In this document: positions 1 to 6,421 of the stretch, one piece after another
How positions within the stretch are numbered: the stretch's first letter is position 1
How the letters are laid out: every line of letters begins with the position of its first letter
Assembly (NCBI GenBank): GCA_025928435.1
Contig: JAICJM010000099.1
Location: 1-13,918 of the forward strand
Source: Thermoleophilia bacterium
GTDB lineage: Bacteria > Actinomycetota > Thermoleophilia > Gaiellales > JAICJC01
Direction: 5' to 3'
Length of the DNA stretch: 13,918 nucleotides
Made by a program: the position numbers and the translations under genes
Notes under the pieces: model-generated
What the model saw: the letters and a program-made list of their open reading frames with translations, nothing else
Databases searched by the model: none
Told to the model about the DNA's origin: nothing

Positions 1-185
1 CGCACCGCGTTCGCCGCCGCTTCGGTGAATGCAAGCTGGATGTCGGCGATGGCGTCGTCGCGTAGCCCGAGCTCGTGGCACCAGTCGCGCACCCGCGCCC
101 GGCCCTGCGGCACGCTGTTGACCTCGCACGGGAGCCGCAGCTCGAAACTGGCCGATCCGGCTGATGTCTGCGCCGTGCCTACCAC
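1..185 (-). CDS. RsbW-like anti-sigma / HATPase_c ATP-binding protein, N-terminal part (gene runs off the window)
   Basis: Reverse-strand reading from GTG at 185 gives 61 complete codons before the window edge. Residues 14-22 (FELRLPCEV) followed by a helix with arginines, then FTEAAANAV at 53-61, match the opening of RsbW/SpoIIAB-type GHKL ATPases, where the glutamate and asparagine of the N-box (E55, N59) bind Mg-ATP. Members of this family bind sigma factors or phosphorylate anti-sigma antagonists in stress-response partner switching. A TAG lies directly upstream (186-188), so GTG 185 is the first possible start in this frame. No convincing Shine-Dalgarno sequence is seen. The G-boxes would lie outside the window, so kinase competence cannot be judged. 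An alternative is a stand-alone ATP-binding domain of another partner-switching system. Confidence 0.72.
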   Translation of the reverse strand, partial: MVGTAQTSAGSASFELRLPCEVNSVPQGRARVRDWCHELGLRDDAIADIQLAFTEAAANAV

Positions 186-357
186 CTAAGCCGAGAGTGC
201 CCGCAGCGCCGCGTGGATAAACGGTCCAGCGGCGTCCGCTCACACGGAATATGCGTAGGCGGAGATGTCGCCAGTCGCCAGGCCGTCGCTCGCCCGGGGC
301 CTTGGGCGGCGAGGAGTGAAGAGGGTGCGCGGCAGCCTGCCCCGGAGGACGCGGTGA
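186..357. other. Intergenic stretch without a recognisable gene
   Basis: About 170 bases separate the divergently oriented RsbW-like gene and the kinase remnant. Both strands can be read open for short distances, but the translations (arginine- and proline-rich, no domain) look like GC-rich shadow frames. I see no terminator-like stem with a T-run, no tRNA and no clear promoter here. It may hold decayed upstream parts of the sensor kinase whose end survives at 358-555. Confidence 0.4.
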
Positions 358-555
358 GCCCCGACCGGCAGAGCGCCCTTGTCGGCGATGGTGGAGCGCA
401 TCCGCGCCGCCGGCGGCGACGTCGACCTCACGTCGGCGCCCGGCCACGGGACACGCGTCGCCTTCTCGGTCCCGCTCTCGCTCGGGCGAGACGGCGACGA
501 GCTGCGCGACCCGGCCGTTTCGCGATCGCGCGGGCCGGGTAGGGCCTGGGCATGA
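358..555 (+). pseudogene. C-terminal remnant of a sensor histidine kinase (end of HATPase_c domain)
   Basis: The frame opens after TGA 355-357 and ends at TGA 553-555. Around ATG 388 it reads LSAMVERIRAAGG, then DVDLTSAPGHGTRVAFSVPL. This is the last helix and strands of a histidine-kinase ATPase domain, resembling NarL/DesK-type kinases (consensus L-x-x-M-x-E-R-x-x-x-x-G-G ... S-x-P-G-x-G-T). The dimerisation helices, N-box and first G-boxes are absent, and I could not recover them from the other forward frames upstream, so the gene is broken or heavily deleted. TTG 379, ATG 388 and GTG 391 are possible starts if a short peptide is still made. Its stop overlaps the next gene's ATG (ATGA at 552-555), which suggests the intact kinase once led an operon with that gene. 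Confidence 0.6.
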
Positions 556-809
556 CTCAGGATCAGATCCCCCGCGAGAACCAGCCCCGGAACGAGACCC
601 AGCCCGAAGCCGAGGACGAGCCCGTCGTCCGCGCGGCCAAGAACACCGGCCGGGTGCTCCTGTGGCTCGTCGTGGCCGTCGCGGTGGTCGTCGTGATCAT
701 CGGCGTGTTCCTGCTCGGCCCGTTGGGGCTCTTCATCCTCGTCCCCGCCGTCCTCCTGGTGTGGTTCGTCGCAGGCCTCGCGGCCGGCGGCCCGGCCACC
801 GGCGCCTGA
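552..809 (+). CDS. Small two-helix membrane protein, unknown function
   Basis: This 85-residue protein starts at ATG 552 inside the ATGA overlap with the kinase remnant. Residues 1-33 are polar and acidic (many Q, N, E, P) and should be cytosolic or extended. Residues about 34-56 and 57-79 are two closely spaced hydrophobic helices separated by a Gly-Pro turn (LLGPLGL), and the chain ends in a short Gly/Ala tail. This is the shape of many small actinobacterial membrane proteins of unknown role. No motif gives a function. It ends 3 bases before the stop codon of the convergent histidine kinase gene. The clean hydrophobic pattern in only this frame supports it being real. Confidence 0.6.
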   Translation: MTQDQIPRENQPRNETQPEAEDEPVVRAAKNTGRVLLWLVVAVAVVVVIIGVFLLGPLGLFILVPAVLLVWFVAGLAAGGPATGA

Positions 810-812
810 CCG

Positions 813-2105
813 TCACTCGCCGGGTTCCGAGGGCGGGAACCGCACCGCGGCGAGCGTCCCTCCGCCCGTGGCAGGCTCGAGCGTGAGCACCGCCCGGTGG
901 CGTTCGCAGATGGCCTGGGCGATGGCCAGCCCGAGGCCGCTGCCCGACACGCCCCCGGACGCCGATCCGCGGTAGAAGCGGTCGAACGCCCGCTCCCGAT
1001 CCTGCGGCGTCAGCCCGCGGCCGCGGTCGGTCACGGTGAGGGTAGGCCCGGCCAGGTCGGTCACCGAGACGGTGACGGGCGAGCCGGGCGGGCTGTACTT
1101 GAGCGCGTTGTCGACCAGCACCCGCACGAGCTCGCCCAGCCGGCGCTCGTCGCCGGAGACCGTGGTGGGCGAGAGCGAGTGCTCGAGCGGCCGTTCCGGA
1201 TCGAGGGCGCGCATCTCGTCGCAGGCCTCCGCCGCGACGACGTCGAGTCGCACGGGCACCGCCCGCATCGCCGGGCTGCCCGCCTCCGCGAGGGAGAGCA
1301 GCTCGGCCACCGTCGCGGCCACGCGGCGGGTCTCGTGGCCGATCACCGTGGCGGACTCCTGCACGAGATCCCACTCCTCGCGCTCGACCGAGCGGGCCAG
1401 GATGCGGGCGTGGCCCTGCAGGGCGGTGAGCGGGGTCTTCAGCTCGTGCGAGGCGTCGGCGACGAACCGCTGCTGCTGCTCGGCGGCGTGCTCGGCCCGC
1501 TCGAGCAGCCGGTTGAACGCGTGCGCGAGGCGGCCGAGCTCGTCGGGCCGGCCCTCGGTGATGCGGCGGTCGAGCGCGTCGCCGGGGATGTCGTCGACCT
1601 GCTGGCGCATGCGGTCGACAGGACGGAGCGCCCGCCGCGCCAGGAATGCGCCCATCAGGCCCGCCGCGACGAGGATCCCGATCCCGACGGCGATGAGCGT
1701 GCGCAGCAGCGTGTCGAGCGTCGAGTCGACGCTGTGGTTCGCGAGCAGCACGATCGCCTGCCCGCCGTCGGCGCGCGTGACCCGTGCGCTCGTGGATCCC
1801 GACGGCGCCCGCTGGAGCGCCCGCCGCACGCCGGCGATCGTGTGCCCCGGCGCGCCCGTCGTCGAGTTGACGACGACGCCGTTTGGCCTCATCAGCCAGA
1901 TGCGGTCGCCCGGGGCGGCCATCCCGTCGAGGCGCAGCTCGTTCGGCTCTCCCCTGGCGGCCGTCCGGGCCAGCCGCTTCGCCGAGCGGTGTGCTTCGCC
2001 GCGCAGGTCGGAGCGGACGATCGCGTACGTGATGGTGGAGGTGGCCACCACCAGCACCGTCATCACGAGCACGAACCAGGCCGCCAGGCGGAGGCGGACG
2101 CTCAC
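813..2105 (-). CDS. Membrane sensor histidine kinase, HAMP-HisKA-HATPase
   Basis: A 430-residue sensor kinase. TM1 spans about 7-30 and TM2 about 134-157, enclosing a roughly 100-residue extracytoplasmic sensor region. A HAMP linker covers about 158-210. HisKA has the phosphoaccepting His220 in FVADASHELKTPL. The ATPase domain shows N-box Asn333 (LVDNALKYSPPG), G1 Asp360 (DRGRGL) and G2 at 388-393 (GSGLGL). All catalytic motifs are intact. GTG 2105 is chosen because it overlaps the regulator's TGA as GTGA (2102-2105); the open frame upstream of it only shadows the regulator gene. It should autophosphorylate and pass phosphate to the regulator encoded just upstream. The signal sensed cannot be told from sequence. 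The architecture resembles MprB/BaeS-type kinases. Confidence 0.95.
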   Translation of the reverse strand: MSVRLRLAAWFVLVMTVLVVATSTITYAIVRSDLRGEAHRSAKRLARTAARGEPNELRLDGMAAPGDRIWLMRPNGVVVNSTTGAPGHTIAGVRRALQRAPSGSTSARVTRADGGQAIVLLANHSVDSTLDTLLRTLIAVGIGILVAAGLMGAFLARRALRPVDRMRQQVDDIPGDALDRRITEGRPDELGRLAHAFNRLLERAEHAAEQQQRFVADASHELKTPLTALQGHARILARSVEREEWDLVQESATVIGHETRRVAATVAELLSLAEAGSPAMRAVPVRLDVVAAEACDEMRALDPERPLEHSLSPTTVSGDERRLGELVRVLVDNALKYSPPGSPVTVSVTDLAGPTLTVTDRGRGLTPQDRERAFDRFYRGSASGGVSGSGLGLAIAQAICERHRAVLTLEPATGGGTLAAVRFPPSEPGE

Positions 2106-2782
2106 CGGCGAATCGTGTACCCGACGCCGCGCACCGTGCGGATGATCGACCCGTCGGCGGACGTGTCGAGCTTGCGCCGCAGCGCCGACACGAAGAAGTC
2201 GATCACCTTGCTCTCGCCCAGGTAGCTGAACCCCCACACGCCCTCGTAGATCTGCTCGCGCGTGAACACGCGGCCGGGGGCGTGCATGAGGAACGCGAGC
2301 AGGTCGAACTCCCGCGCCGTGAGGTCGACCGGCGCGCCGTCGACGCTCACCTCCCGCGACTCGAGGTCGAGCCGCACGGGGCCGGCCTCGAGCGTCGTCT
2401 GGTCGCTTCCGGCACGCCGGCTGAGGGCGCGCAGGCGGGCGAGCAGCTCCTCGATCGCGAACGGCTTGGCGAGGTAGTCGTCGGCACCGGCGTCGAGGCC
2501 GACGACGCGGTCGCCGACGCGGTCGAGCGCCGTCAGCATGAGGATCGGCATGTCGTGTCCCGAGCGACGCGCCCGCCGGCACACGCTCAACCCGTCCATG
2601 TCGGGCAGGCGGACGTCCAGCACGACCAGATCGGGGCGATCGCGCTCCATCGCCGCGAGGCCGTCCGCGCCGGCCGGCGCGACCTCGACCCGGTAGCCGG
2701 CCTCCCCCAGCTCGAGCTCGAGCACGCGGGCGATGCCAGGGTCGTCCTCGACCACGAGCACACGCTGCGCGGAGGCGTTCAC
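2102..2782 (-). CDS. OmpR/PhoB-family response regulator
   Basis: A 226-residue regulator of normal family length. Its receiver domain (about 1-120) carries the acidic pair Asp13/Asp14, phosphoacceptor Asp56 (LVVLDVRLPDMDG), Thr84 and Lys106 (DYLAKPF), all intact. A winged-helix Trans_reg_C domain follows (about 130-226), with DLTAREFDLLAFLM and the recognition-helix/wing region ending RTVRGVGYTIRR. GTG 2780-2782 is the start. A TATCGT hexamer ends seven bases upstream of it, so translation may be leaderless. The gene leads the regulator-kinase operon, with a 4-nt overlap to the kinase. Direct repeats at 2816-2873 are placed as expected for autoregulation. Targets are unknown; adjacent membrane or cell-wall genes are candidates only by proximity. 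Confidence 0.96.
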   Translation of the reverse strand: MNASAQRVLVVEDDPGIARVLELELGEAGYRVEVAPAGADGLAAMERDRPDLVVLDVRLPDMDGLSVCRRARRSGHDMPILMLTALDRVGDRVVGLDAGADDYLAKPFAIEELLARLRALSRRAGSDQTTLEAGPVRLDLESREVSVDGAPVDLTAREFDLLAFLMHAPGRVFTREQIYEGVWGFSYLGESKVIDFFVSALRRKLDTSADGSIIRTVRGVGYTIRR

Positions 2783-2788
2783 CCGCCC

Positions 2789-2794
2789 ACGATA
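2789..2794 (-). promoter_or_regulatory. Putative -10 element of the two-component operon (leaderless)
   Basis: On the minus strand TATCGT lies exactly six bases before the GTG start of the response regulator. This fits the TANNNT pattern and a transcript that starts at or next to the start codon, which is common in actinobacteria. The -35 position (about 2812-2817) has no good consensus and touches the first direct repeat, as in promoters activated by OmpR-type regulators. The assignment is inferred from sequence only. Confidence 0.4.
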
Positions 2795-2815
2795 GCGGTG
2801 CCCGCGGCCCCTCTC

Positions 2816-2873
2816 CGAATCCTTACCGAACGGCCTGACGAACGCTTACGCGGGGCATGCCGAAGCCTCTCAC
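2816..2873. promoter_or_regulatory. Phased direct repeats, putative OmpR-type operator
   Basis: Three adjacent units begin CGAA and end in TTAC or TGAC: CGAATCCTTAC (2816-2826), CGAACGGCCTGAC (2827-2839) and CGAACGCTTAC (2839-2849). A weaker fourth, CGAAGCCTCTCAC (2861-2873), follows. Starts are spaced 11, 12 and 22 bases, close to one helical turn or a multiple of it, as for head-to-tail dimers of OmpR/PhoB regulators. Read toward the operon the core is GTAAGSRTTCG. The array sits just behind the predicted -35 of the regulator-kinase operon, so autoregulation is the simplest inference. Confidence 0.45.
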
Positions 2874-2911
2874 AGGCGGCCTACGGTGAGGCTGTCGTGG
2901 AGGCGACTGAT

Positions 2912-3187
2912 TCAGTGGGCGGCGGGCATCTTGCCCCAGGCGGACGTGACCGCGATGTCGGCCATTCCCGTGGCCCGCTCGCTCTCGTCCTGGGGCGTGT
3001 GCACGCGCACACGGTAGGGCGTGTCGCCCATCGGAGAGACGACCGCGCCGTACAGGCCGGCCGACGCCGAGCGCACGACGTCCTCGGAGCTGCCGGCCGC
3101 GACGGTCACCCACCGGTCGGGGCGGAACACGTTGAAGCGCACCTGCGCGAACACGACGTCATCGTGAGCATCCACTTCGAATCCCAC
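2912..3187 (-). CDS. Small hypothetical protein, 91 residues
   Basis: Starts at ATG 3187 and ends at TGA 2912-2914. The protein is soluble-looking, without signal peptide or membrane helix. It reads as short beta strands (VVFAQVRFNVF, WVTVAAG, TPYRVRVHTP) with an acidic stretch at 66-71 and a short C-terminal tail. The alternating hydrophobic pattern and the promoter-like elements upstream favour a real gene. I recognise no family. It lies 129 bases upstream of the two-component operon on the same strand and divergent from the phosphoesterase-like gene. Function is unknown. Confidence 0.55.
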   Translation of the reverse strand: MGFEVDAHDDVVFAQVRFNVFRPDRWVTVAAGSSEDVVRSASAGLYGAVVSPMGDTPYRVRVHTPQDESERATGMADIAVTSAWGKMPAAH

Positions 3188-3219
3188 GCTAGCGGCCCCG
3201 GGGGCATGCGTCGATCCCC

Positions 3220-3248
3220 TTTACAAAGGCTCTCAACAACATTCGCAA
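3220..3248 (-). promoter_or_regulatory. Putative promoter of the 91-residue protein gene
   Basis: On the minus strand TTGCGA (3243-3248) and TGTAAA (3220-3225) are separated by 17 bases, each matching four of six consensus positions. The segment is clearly richer in A/T than its surroundings. The -10 lies inside a short perfect inverted repeat (CCTTTACAAAGG, 3218-3229). The predicted transcript would have a leader of roughly 25 bases before ATG 3187. Confidence 0.35.
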
Positions 3249-3308
3249 GTCGTCACAAAGCGGCCGGGCAGATCGCAATTCACCTATTCCACTGCAACCA
3301 GGCACACG

Positions 3309-3314
3309 TACACT
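3309..3314 (+). promoter_or_regulatory. Putative -10 element for the phosphoesterase-like/GH5 operon (leaderless)
   Basis: TACACT is followed by exactly six bases (GGGGTG) and then ATG 3321. This is the same geometry as TATCGT before the response-regulator start. It suggests a transcript beginning at or next to the start codon. No convincing -35 is visible; TTCCAC at 3287-3292 is the nearest candidate. The GGGGTG is too close to the ATG to act as a ribosome binding site. Confidence 0.4.
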
Positions 3315-3320
3315 GGGGTG

Positions 3321-4352
3321 ATGTGGAGATGGGTACTCCCGGGCGCGGTCGTCGTCGCGGTCCTGATCGGATTCGTTGCGAGCCGAAATGGGCCGACGCA
3401 GCACGCGGCGTCGCACGCCCCACCGATCGTGACGCAGCCGACGACCACGACGAAGACCGTGGTGCCGACCTGCGGCGCGAAGCAGGGTCAGACGGCGAGG
3501 GTCCGCCATGTCGTCTGGATCTGGATGGGCACGCAGGGCTACGGCCACGTGATCGGGAAGCAGCGGGTCGCCCCGTTCATGAACCAGCTCGCCCAGGAGT
3601 GCGGTCTGGCGACGAAATACACGACGATCACCCATCCGGCCATCGCGAACGACGTCGGCGTCCTCGCCGGCGACCCGCACGGGCTCGTGCACAACTCCTG
3701 CGACACCGCATGCACGACGACGGCACCCACCCTGCTCTCCCAGGTGAAGTGGCGGGCGTTCATCGGCGGGATGCGCGGCACGTGCGCGAAGCTGGACGGG
3801 CTCAAGGCCCACTACTCCCGGCTCTCGAACCCGCCGACGTACGTGACGCCGCCCGGGTGCCCGACGTCCGACCTCCCGCTGGGGACGACGCGGCAGGGCC
3901 CCCTGCAGCGGGTCGTCGCCCACAACGCGCTCCCGGCGTTCACGCTGATCGCGCCGGACGGCTGCCACGACACCGGGTTCAACAAGCACTGCGGCGGCAA
4001 GCTGAAGCGGGCCGTATTCCTGGCCCGGGCCGACCTGTGGCTGCGGGGCTGGATCGAGGCGCTGACCAAGTCGCCCTCCTACAAGGCCGGCACGACGGTC
4101 ATCTTCGTGACCTGGAACCAGGGCGCGCCGGCGAAGCCGCTGCGGGTCGGCTGCACGTCCCGCCCGGCGACCGGCAGCTGCCAGGTGCCGCTGATCGTCG
4201 TCTCGCCGTACGTCAAGCCGGGCACGCGGGCCGCGGCCCGGCTCAGCCACTACAGCCTCCTGGGGGCGACCGAGCGGCTGCTGGGCGTCAAGCGCCTCGG
4301 CCACGCCGCCGGCCCCTCGGGGCAGGTGCTCATGCGGGCGTTCGGCCTGTGA
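3321..4352 (+). CDS. Secreted or anchored phosphoesterase-family protein with substituted catalytic motifs (likely pseudoenzyme)
   Basis: A 343-residue protein. Residues 4-20 form a signal anchor or signal peptide, then a Thr/Pro-rich linker (about 25-50). The rest follows the phosphoesterase family related to phospholipase C/AcpA acid phosphatases: HVVWIWMGTQGYGHVIG (63-79), APFMNQLAQECGLATKY, HPAIAND (105-111), IAPDGCHD (210-217), VIFVTWNQG (260-268) and VPLIVVSPYV. In active members these read ENxS, HPSxPNY, HNPFxYF, DMHD and FDEG. Here Glu-Asn is Gly70-Thr71, the nucleophile position is Ala107, and Asp-Glu is Asn266-Gln267, so metal binding and catalysis are probably lost. ATG 3321 is preferred over GTG 3318 from the -10 spacing. 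The stop overlaps the GH5 start (GTGA), implying coupled synthesis and perhaps joint function outside the membrane. Confidence 0.85.
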   Translation: MWRWVLPGAVVVAVLIGFVASRNGPTQHAASHAPPIVTQPTTTTKTVVPTCGAKQGQTARVRHVVWIWMGTQGYGHVIGKQRVAPFMNQLAQECGLATKYTTITHPAIANDVGVLAGDPHGLVHNSCDTACTTTAPTLLSQVKWRAFIGGMRGTCAKLDGLKAHYSRLSNPPTYVTPPGCPTSDLPLGTTRQGPLQRVVAHNALPAFTLIAPDGCHDTGFNKHCGGKLKRAVFLARADLWLRGWIEALTKSPSYKAGTTVIFVTWNQGAPAKPLRVGCTSRPATGSCQVPLIVVSPYVKPGTRAAARLSHYSLLGATERLLGVKRLGHAAGPSGQVLMRAFGL

Positions 4353-5617
4353 AGCTCGGCACGCTCGCGGCGGCCGCCTGCGCAGTCGTGCTGGTGGCCG
4401 GCTGCGGCGGCTCGTCGGGAGGCTTCGACGGCGGCAGCTCCGGGCCGCTGCCCCCGCCCGCGCCCCCGGTCCACACGACCAAGGCCTCGGACATCGTGAA
4501 GCCGTGGGTGACGACCTCCGGCGGCAAGTTCGTCGACCAGAACGGCCAGCAGGTCGTCCTGCGCGGGTTCAACATGTCGGTCGGCATGGCGTTCCTCGCC
4601 CCCACCGCCCAGCGGATGGGCGCGAACATGGCCCGCGTCTACGTCGGCTGGGACGCGATCGAGCCCCAGGCGCCGAAGAACGGCCACTACCGCTGGGACG
4701 CGAAGACGCTCGCCAAGCTCGACCGCATCGTCGCGGCCCTCCAGGCCGCGCACATCAACGTCCTGATCGACTTCCACCAGTTCCACTGGTCGCCGTACTT
4801 CGCGAAGGGGACGTGCTCGGACGGCAAGCTGGTCTGCCGCGGGAGCGGCGTGCCCGCCTGGTACTACGCGAACGGCCGCTTCCCCGACACCCACAGCGGA
4901 CGCTCGCACGCCGAGGCGGCGTTCTGGACGACCGAGGCCTCCCGCTCGCAGGCGTACTACAAGGCGTTCGTCACCATGATCGCCGAGCGCTACGCGAGCG
5001 CCCCCAACGTGATCGGCTACGAGCTCTTCAACGAGCCCCACGGGGGCAAGCTCGGCGACACGACGGACGCGACGAACACGATGCTGCGCTGGCAGGCCCC
5101 GATCCGCAGCGCCATCCAGAGGGTCGACCCCACCCGGACCGTCTTCATCATGTGCCGCGGCGGCGGCGAGGGCGTCGGCACGGCTGACCTGAAGCCGTTC
5201 GGCTCGCTCGACCACATGGCGCTCGACTGGCACGACTACTTCAACGGCGGCTCCGGCGGGCTCGATTCGGCCGGGGACAACTGGGTGCCCTCGTGGGCCG
5301 ATACGCACAACCAGGAGACGCCGGCGTACACGGGCAGCGAGGCCGCGCAGGCACGGGTGCTGCAGGTGCCGCTCGAGCGGGCCCGTTCGTGGGGGATCCC
5401 GCTCCTCGTCGGCGAGTGGGGCATCCACACCGGCGCGCCGGGCGCCGACGAGTACCAGCGGCAGATGCTGAACCTGTTCGCGAAGGACGACGTGAGCTGG
5501 ACGCGCTGGCTGCTCGCCACCGGCGGCGGATTCGCGCTCCTGAACAACGACGACACGCTGACGCCCGAGGCATCGCAGCTCGCGGCGACGATGCGCGCGA
5601 CCAGCACCACCCCTTAG
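4349..5617 (+). CDS. GH5-family glycoside hydrolase lipoprotein
   Basis: A 422-residue protein starting at GTG 4349 within the stop of the preceding gene (GTGA). Residues 1-19 are a lipoprotein signal peptide with lipobox VAGC and lipidated Cys19. A Gly/Ser/Pro-rich tether (20-41) follows. The TIM barrel shows GH5 hallmarks: VVLRGFNM (69-76), IDFHQFHW (140-147, conserved His143), the acid/base Glu229 in YELFNEP (224-230), the WHDYF strand, and the nucleophile Glu356 in LLVGEWG. Both catalytic glutamates are present. The FHQ and NEP surroundings resemble endoglycoceramidase-like GH5 members as well as glucanases, so the substrate (beta-glucan, glycolipid or the cell's own polysaccharide) is undetermined. 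It should act at the outer face of the membrane. The open frame extends far upstream, but that part only shadows other genes. Confidence 0.9.
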   Translation: MKLGTLAAAACAVVLVAGCGGSSGGFDGGSSGPLPPPAPPVHTTKASDIVKPWVTTSGGKFVDQNGQQVVLRGFNMSVGMAFLAPTAQRMGANMARVYVGWDAIEPQAPKNGHYRWDAKTLAKLDRIVAALQAAHINVLIDFHQFHWSPYFAKGTCSDGKLVCRGSGVPAWYYANGRFPDTHSGRSHAEAAFWTTEASRSQAYYKAFVTMIAERYASAPNVIGYELFNEPHGGKLGDTTDATNTMLRWQAPIRSAIQRVDPTRTVFIMCRGGGEGVGTADLKPFGSLDHMALDWHDYFNGGSGGLDSAGDNWVPSWADTHNQETPAYTGSEAAQARVLQVPLERARSWGIPLLVGEWGIHTGAPGADEYQRQMLNLFAKDDVSWTRWLLATGGGFALLNNDDTLTPEASQLAATMRATSTTP

Positions 5618-5647
5618 AACCCCGGTTCGGCGGGCATAGATGAGTCG

Positions 5648-6421
5648 ATGGTGCTCGGCTCTGCCTTCAGCCAGGCGTCGGGACAGGGCTGGGAGCAGCT
5701 CGCCGACCTGCTGCTCGCGTTCATCCTCTCGAGCCTGATCGGACTCGAGCGGGAGTTCCGGCAGCGCAGCGCCGGCCTGCGCACCTACACGCTGGTCGGA
5801 TTCGGAGCTGCGCTGATCATGCTGATCAGCAAGTACGGCTTCGGCGACATCCTCGCGGCCCGCACCGTCGTGCTCGACCCGAGCCGGATCGCGGCCCAGA
5901 TCGTGACGGGCATCGGGTTCATCGGCGGCGGGCTCATCTTCGTCCGCCGCGACGCCGTCCGCGGGCTCACCACCGCCGCCGCGGTCTGGCTCACGGCGGC
6001 GATCGGCATGGCGTGCGGCTCGGGCCTGCCGCGGCTCGCCGTCGCCGGCACGGCCGGATACTTCATCGTCGTTCTCACCTACACGCCGCTCGTGCACCGG
6101 CTGCCGCGGGCGCGCTCGGCGCTCGCCCACCTGCGGCTGGACTACACCGACGGCCGCGGCGTGCTGCGCGAGGCGCTGACGGTCTGCACGGCGCGCGGCT
6201 TCACGGTCAGCGACCTGGCTGTGACGCGAGCCCACGACCTGGACGAGTCACGCGGCCGCGACCAGCGCCGCGACCGCAGCGAGGCGGGGACGGCCCGTCC
6301 GGCCACCGTCCAGGTCGCGATGACGGTTCAGGGCAGCGGCGACATCCCCGGCCTCGTCTCCGCCCTGACCGATCTCGACGACGTCGTCGCCGTGAGCGCC
6401 GGCGATCTCGACCAGGACTAG
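5648..6421 (+). CDS. MgtC/SapB-family membrane protein with C-terminal ACT-like domain
   Basis: A 257-residue protein beginning at ATG 5648, 30 bases after the GH5 gene. Family motifs are clear: LIGLERE (30-36), GLRTYTLVGFGAAL (43-56), TGIGFIGGGLIF (87-98) and GLTTAAAVWLTAAIG (106-120). Four to five membrane helices cover about 15-150. The cytosolic tail (about 160-257) alternates strands and helices like the ACT-like domain of MgtC proteins, interrupted by an Arg/Asp-rich low-complexity segment (199-217). Homologues are linked to magnesium limitation, membrane potential and survival under stress, but many plain MgtC/SapB proteins have no proven role. No Shine-Dalgarno sequence is seen. Its TAG overlaps the flippase stop tail-to-tail. 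Confidence 0.92.
   Translation: MVLGSAFSQASGQGWEQLADLLLAFILSSLIGLEREFRQRSAGLRTYTLVGFGAALIMLISKYGFGDILAARTVVLDPSRIAAQIVTGIGFIGGGLIFVRRDAVRGLTTAAAVWLTAAIGMACGSGLPRLAVAGTAGYFIVVLTYTPLVHRLPRARSALAHLRLDYTDGRGVLREALTVCTARGFTVSDLAVTRAHDLDESRGRDQRRDRSEAGTARPATVQVAMTVQGSGDIPGLVSALTDLDDVVAVSAGDLDQD

Noticed and set aside
897..2225. Long plus-strand open frames opposite the histidine kinase
   Set aside because: They lack motifs and are Arg/Glu/His-rich, while the minus strand has intact HAMP, HisKA and HATPase motifs.
3218..3229. CCTTTACAAAGG as a terminator hairpin
   Set aside because: The loop is only two bases and there is no T-run. It is better read as part of a -10 region or a small operator.
2282..4348. 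Upstream extension of the GH5 open frame
   Set aside because: The lipoprotein signal begins at GTG 4349. Everything upstream overlaps other clear genes in another frame or strand.
4250..6235. A 661-codon open frame on the minus strand opposite the GH5 and MgtC-like genes
   Set aside because: The translation is Arg/Ala/Glu-rich without any domain, and the plus strand carries clear GH5 and MgtC motifs. It is a GC-rich shadow frame.
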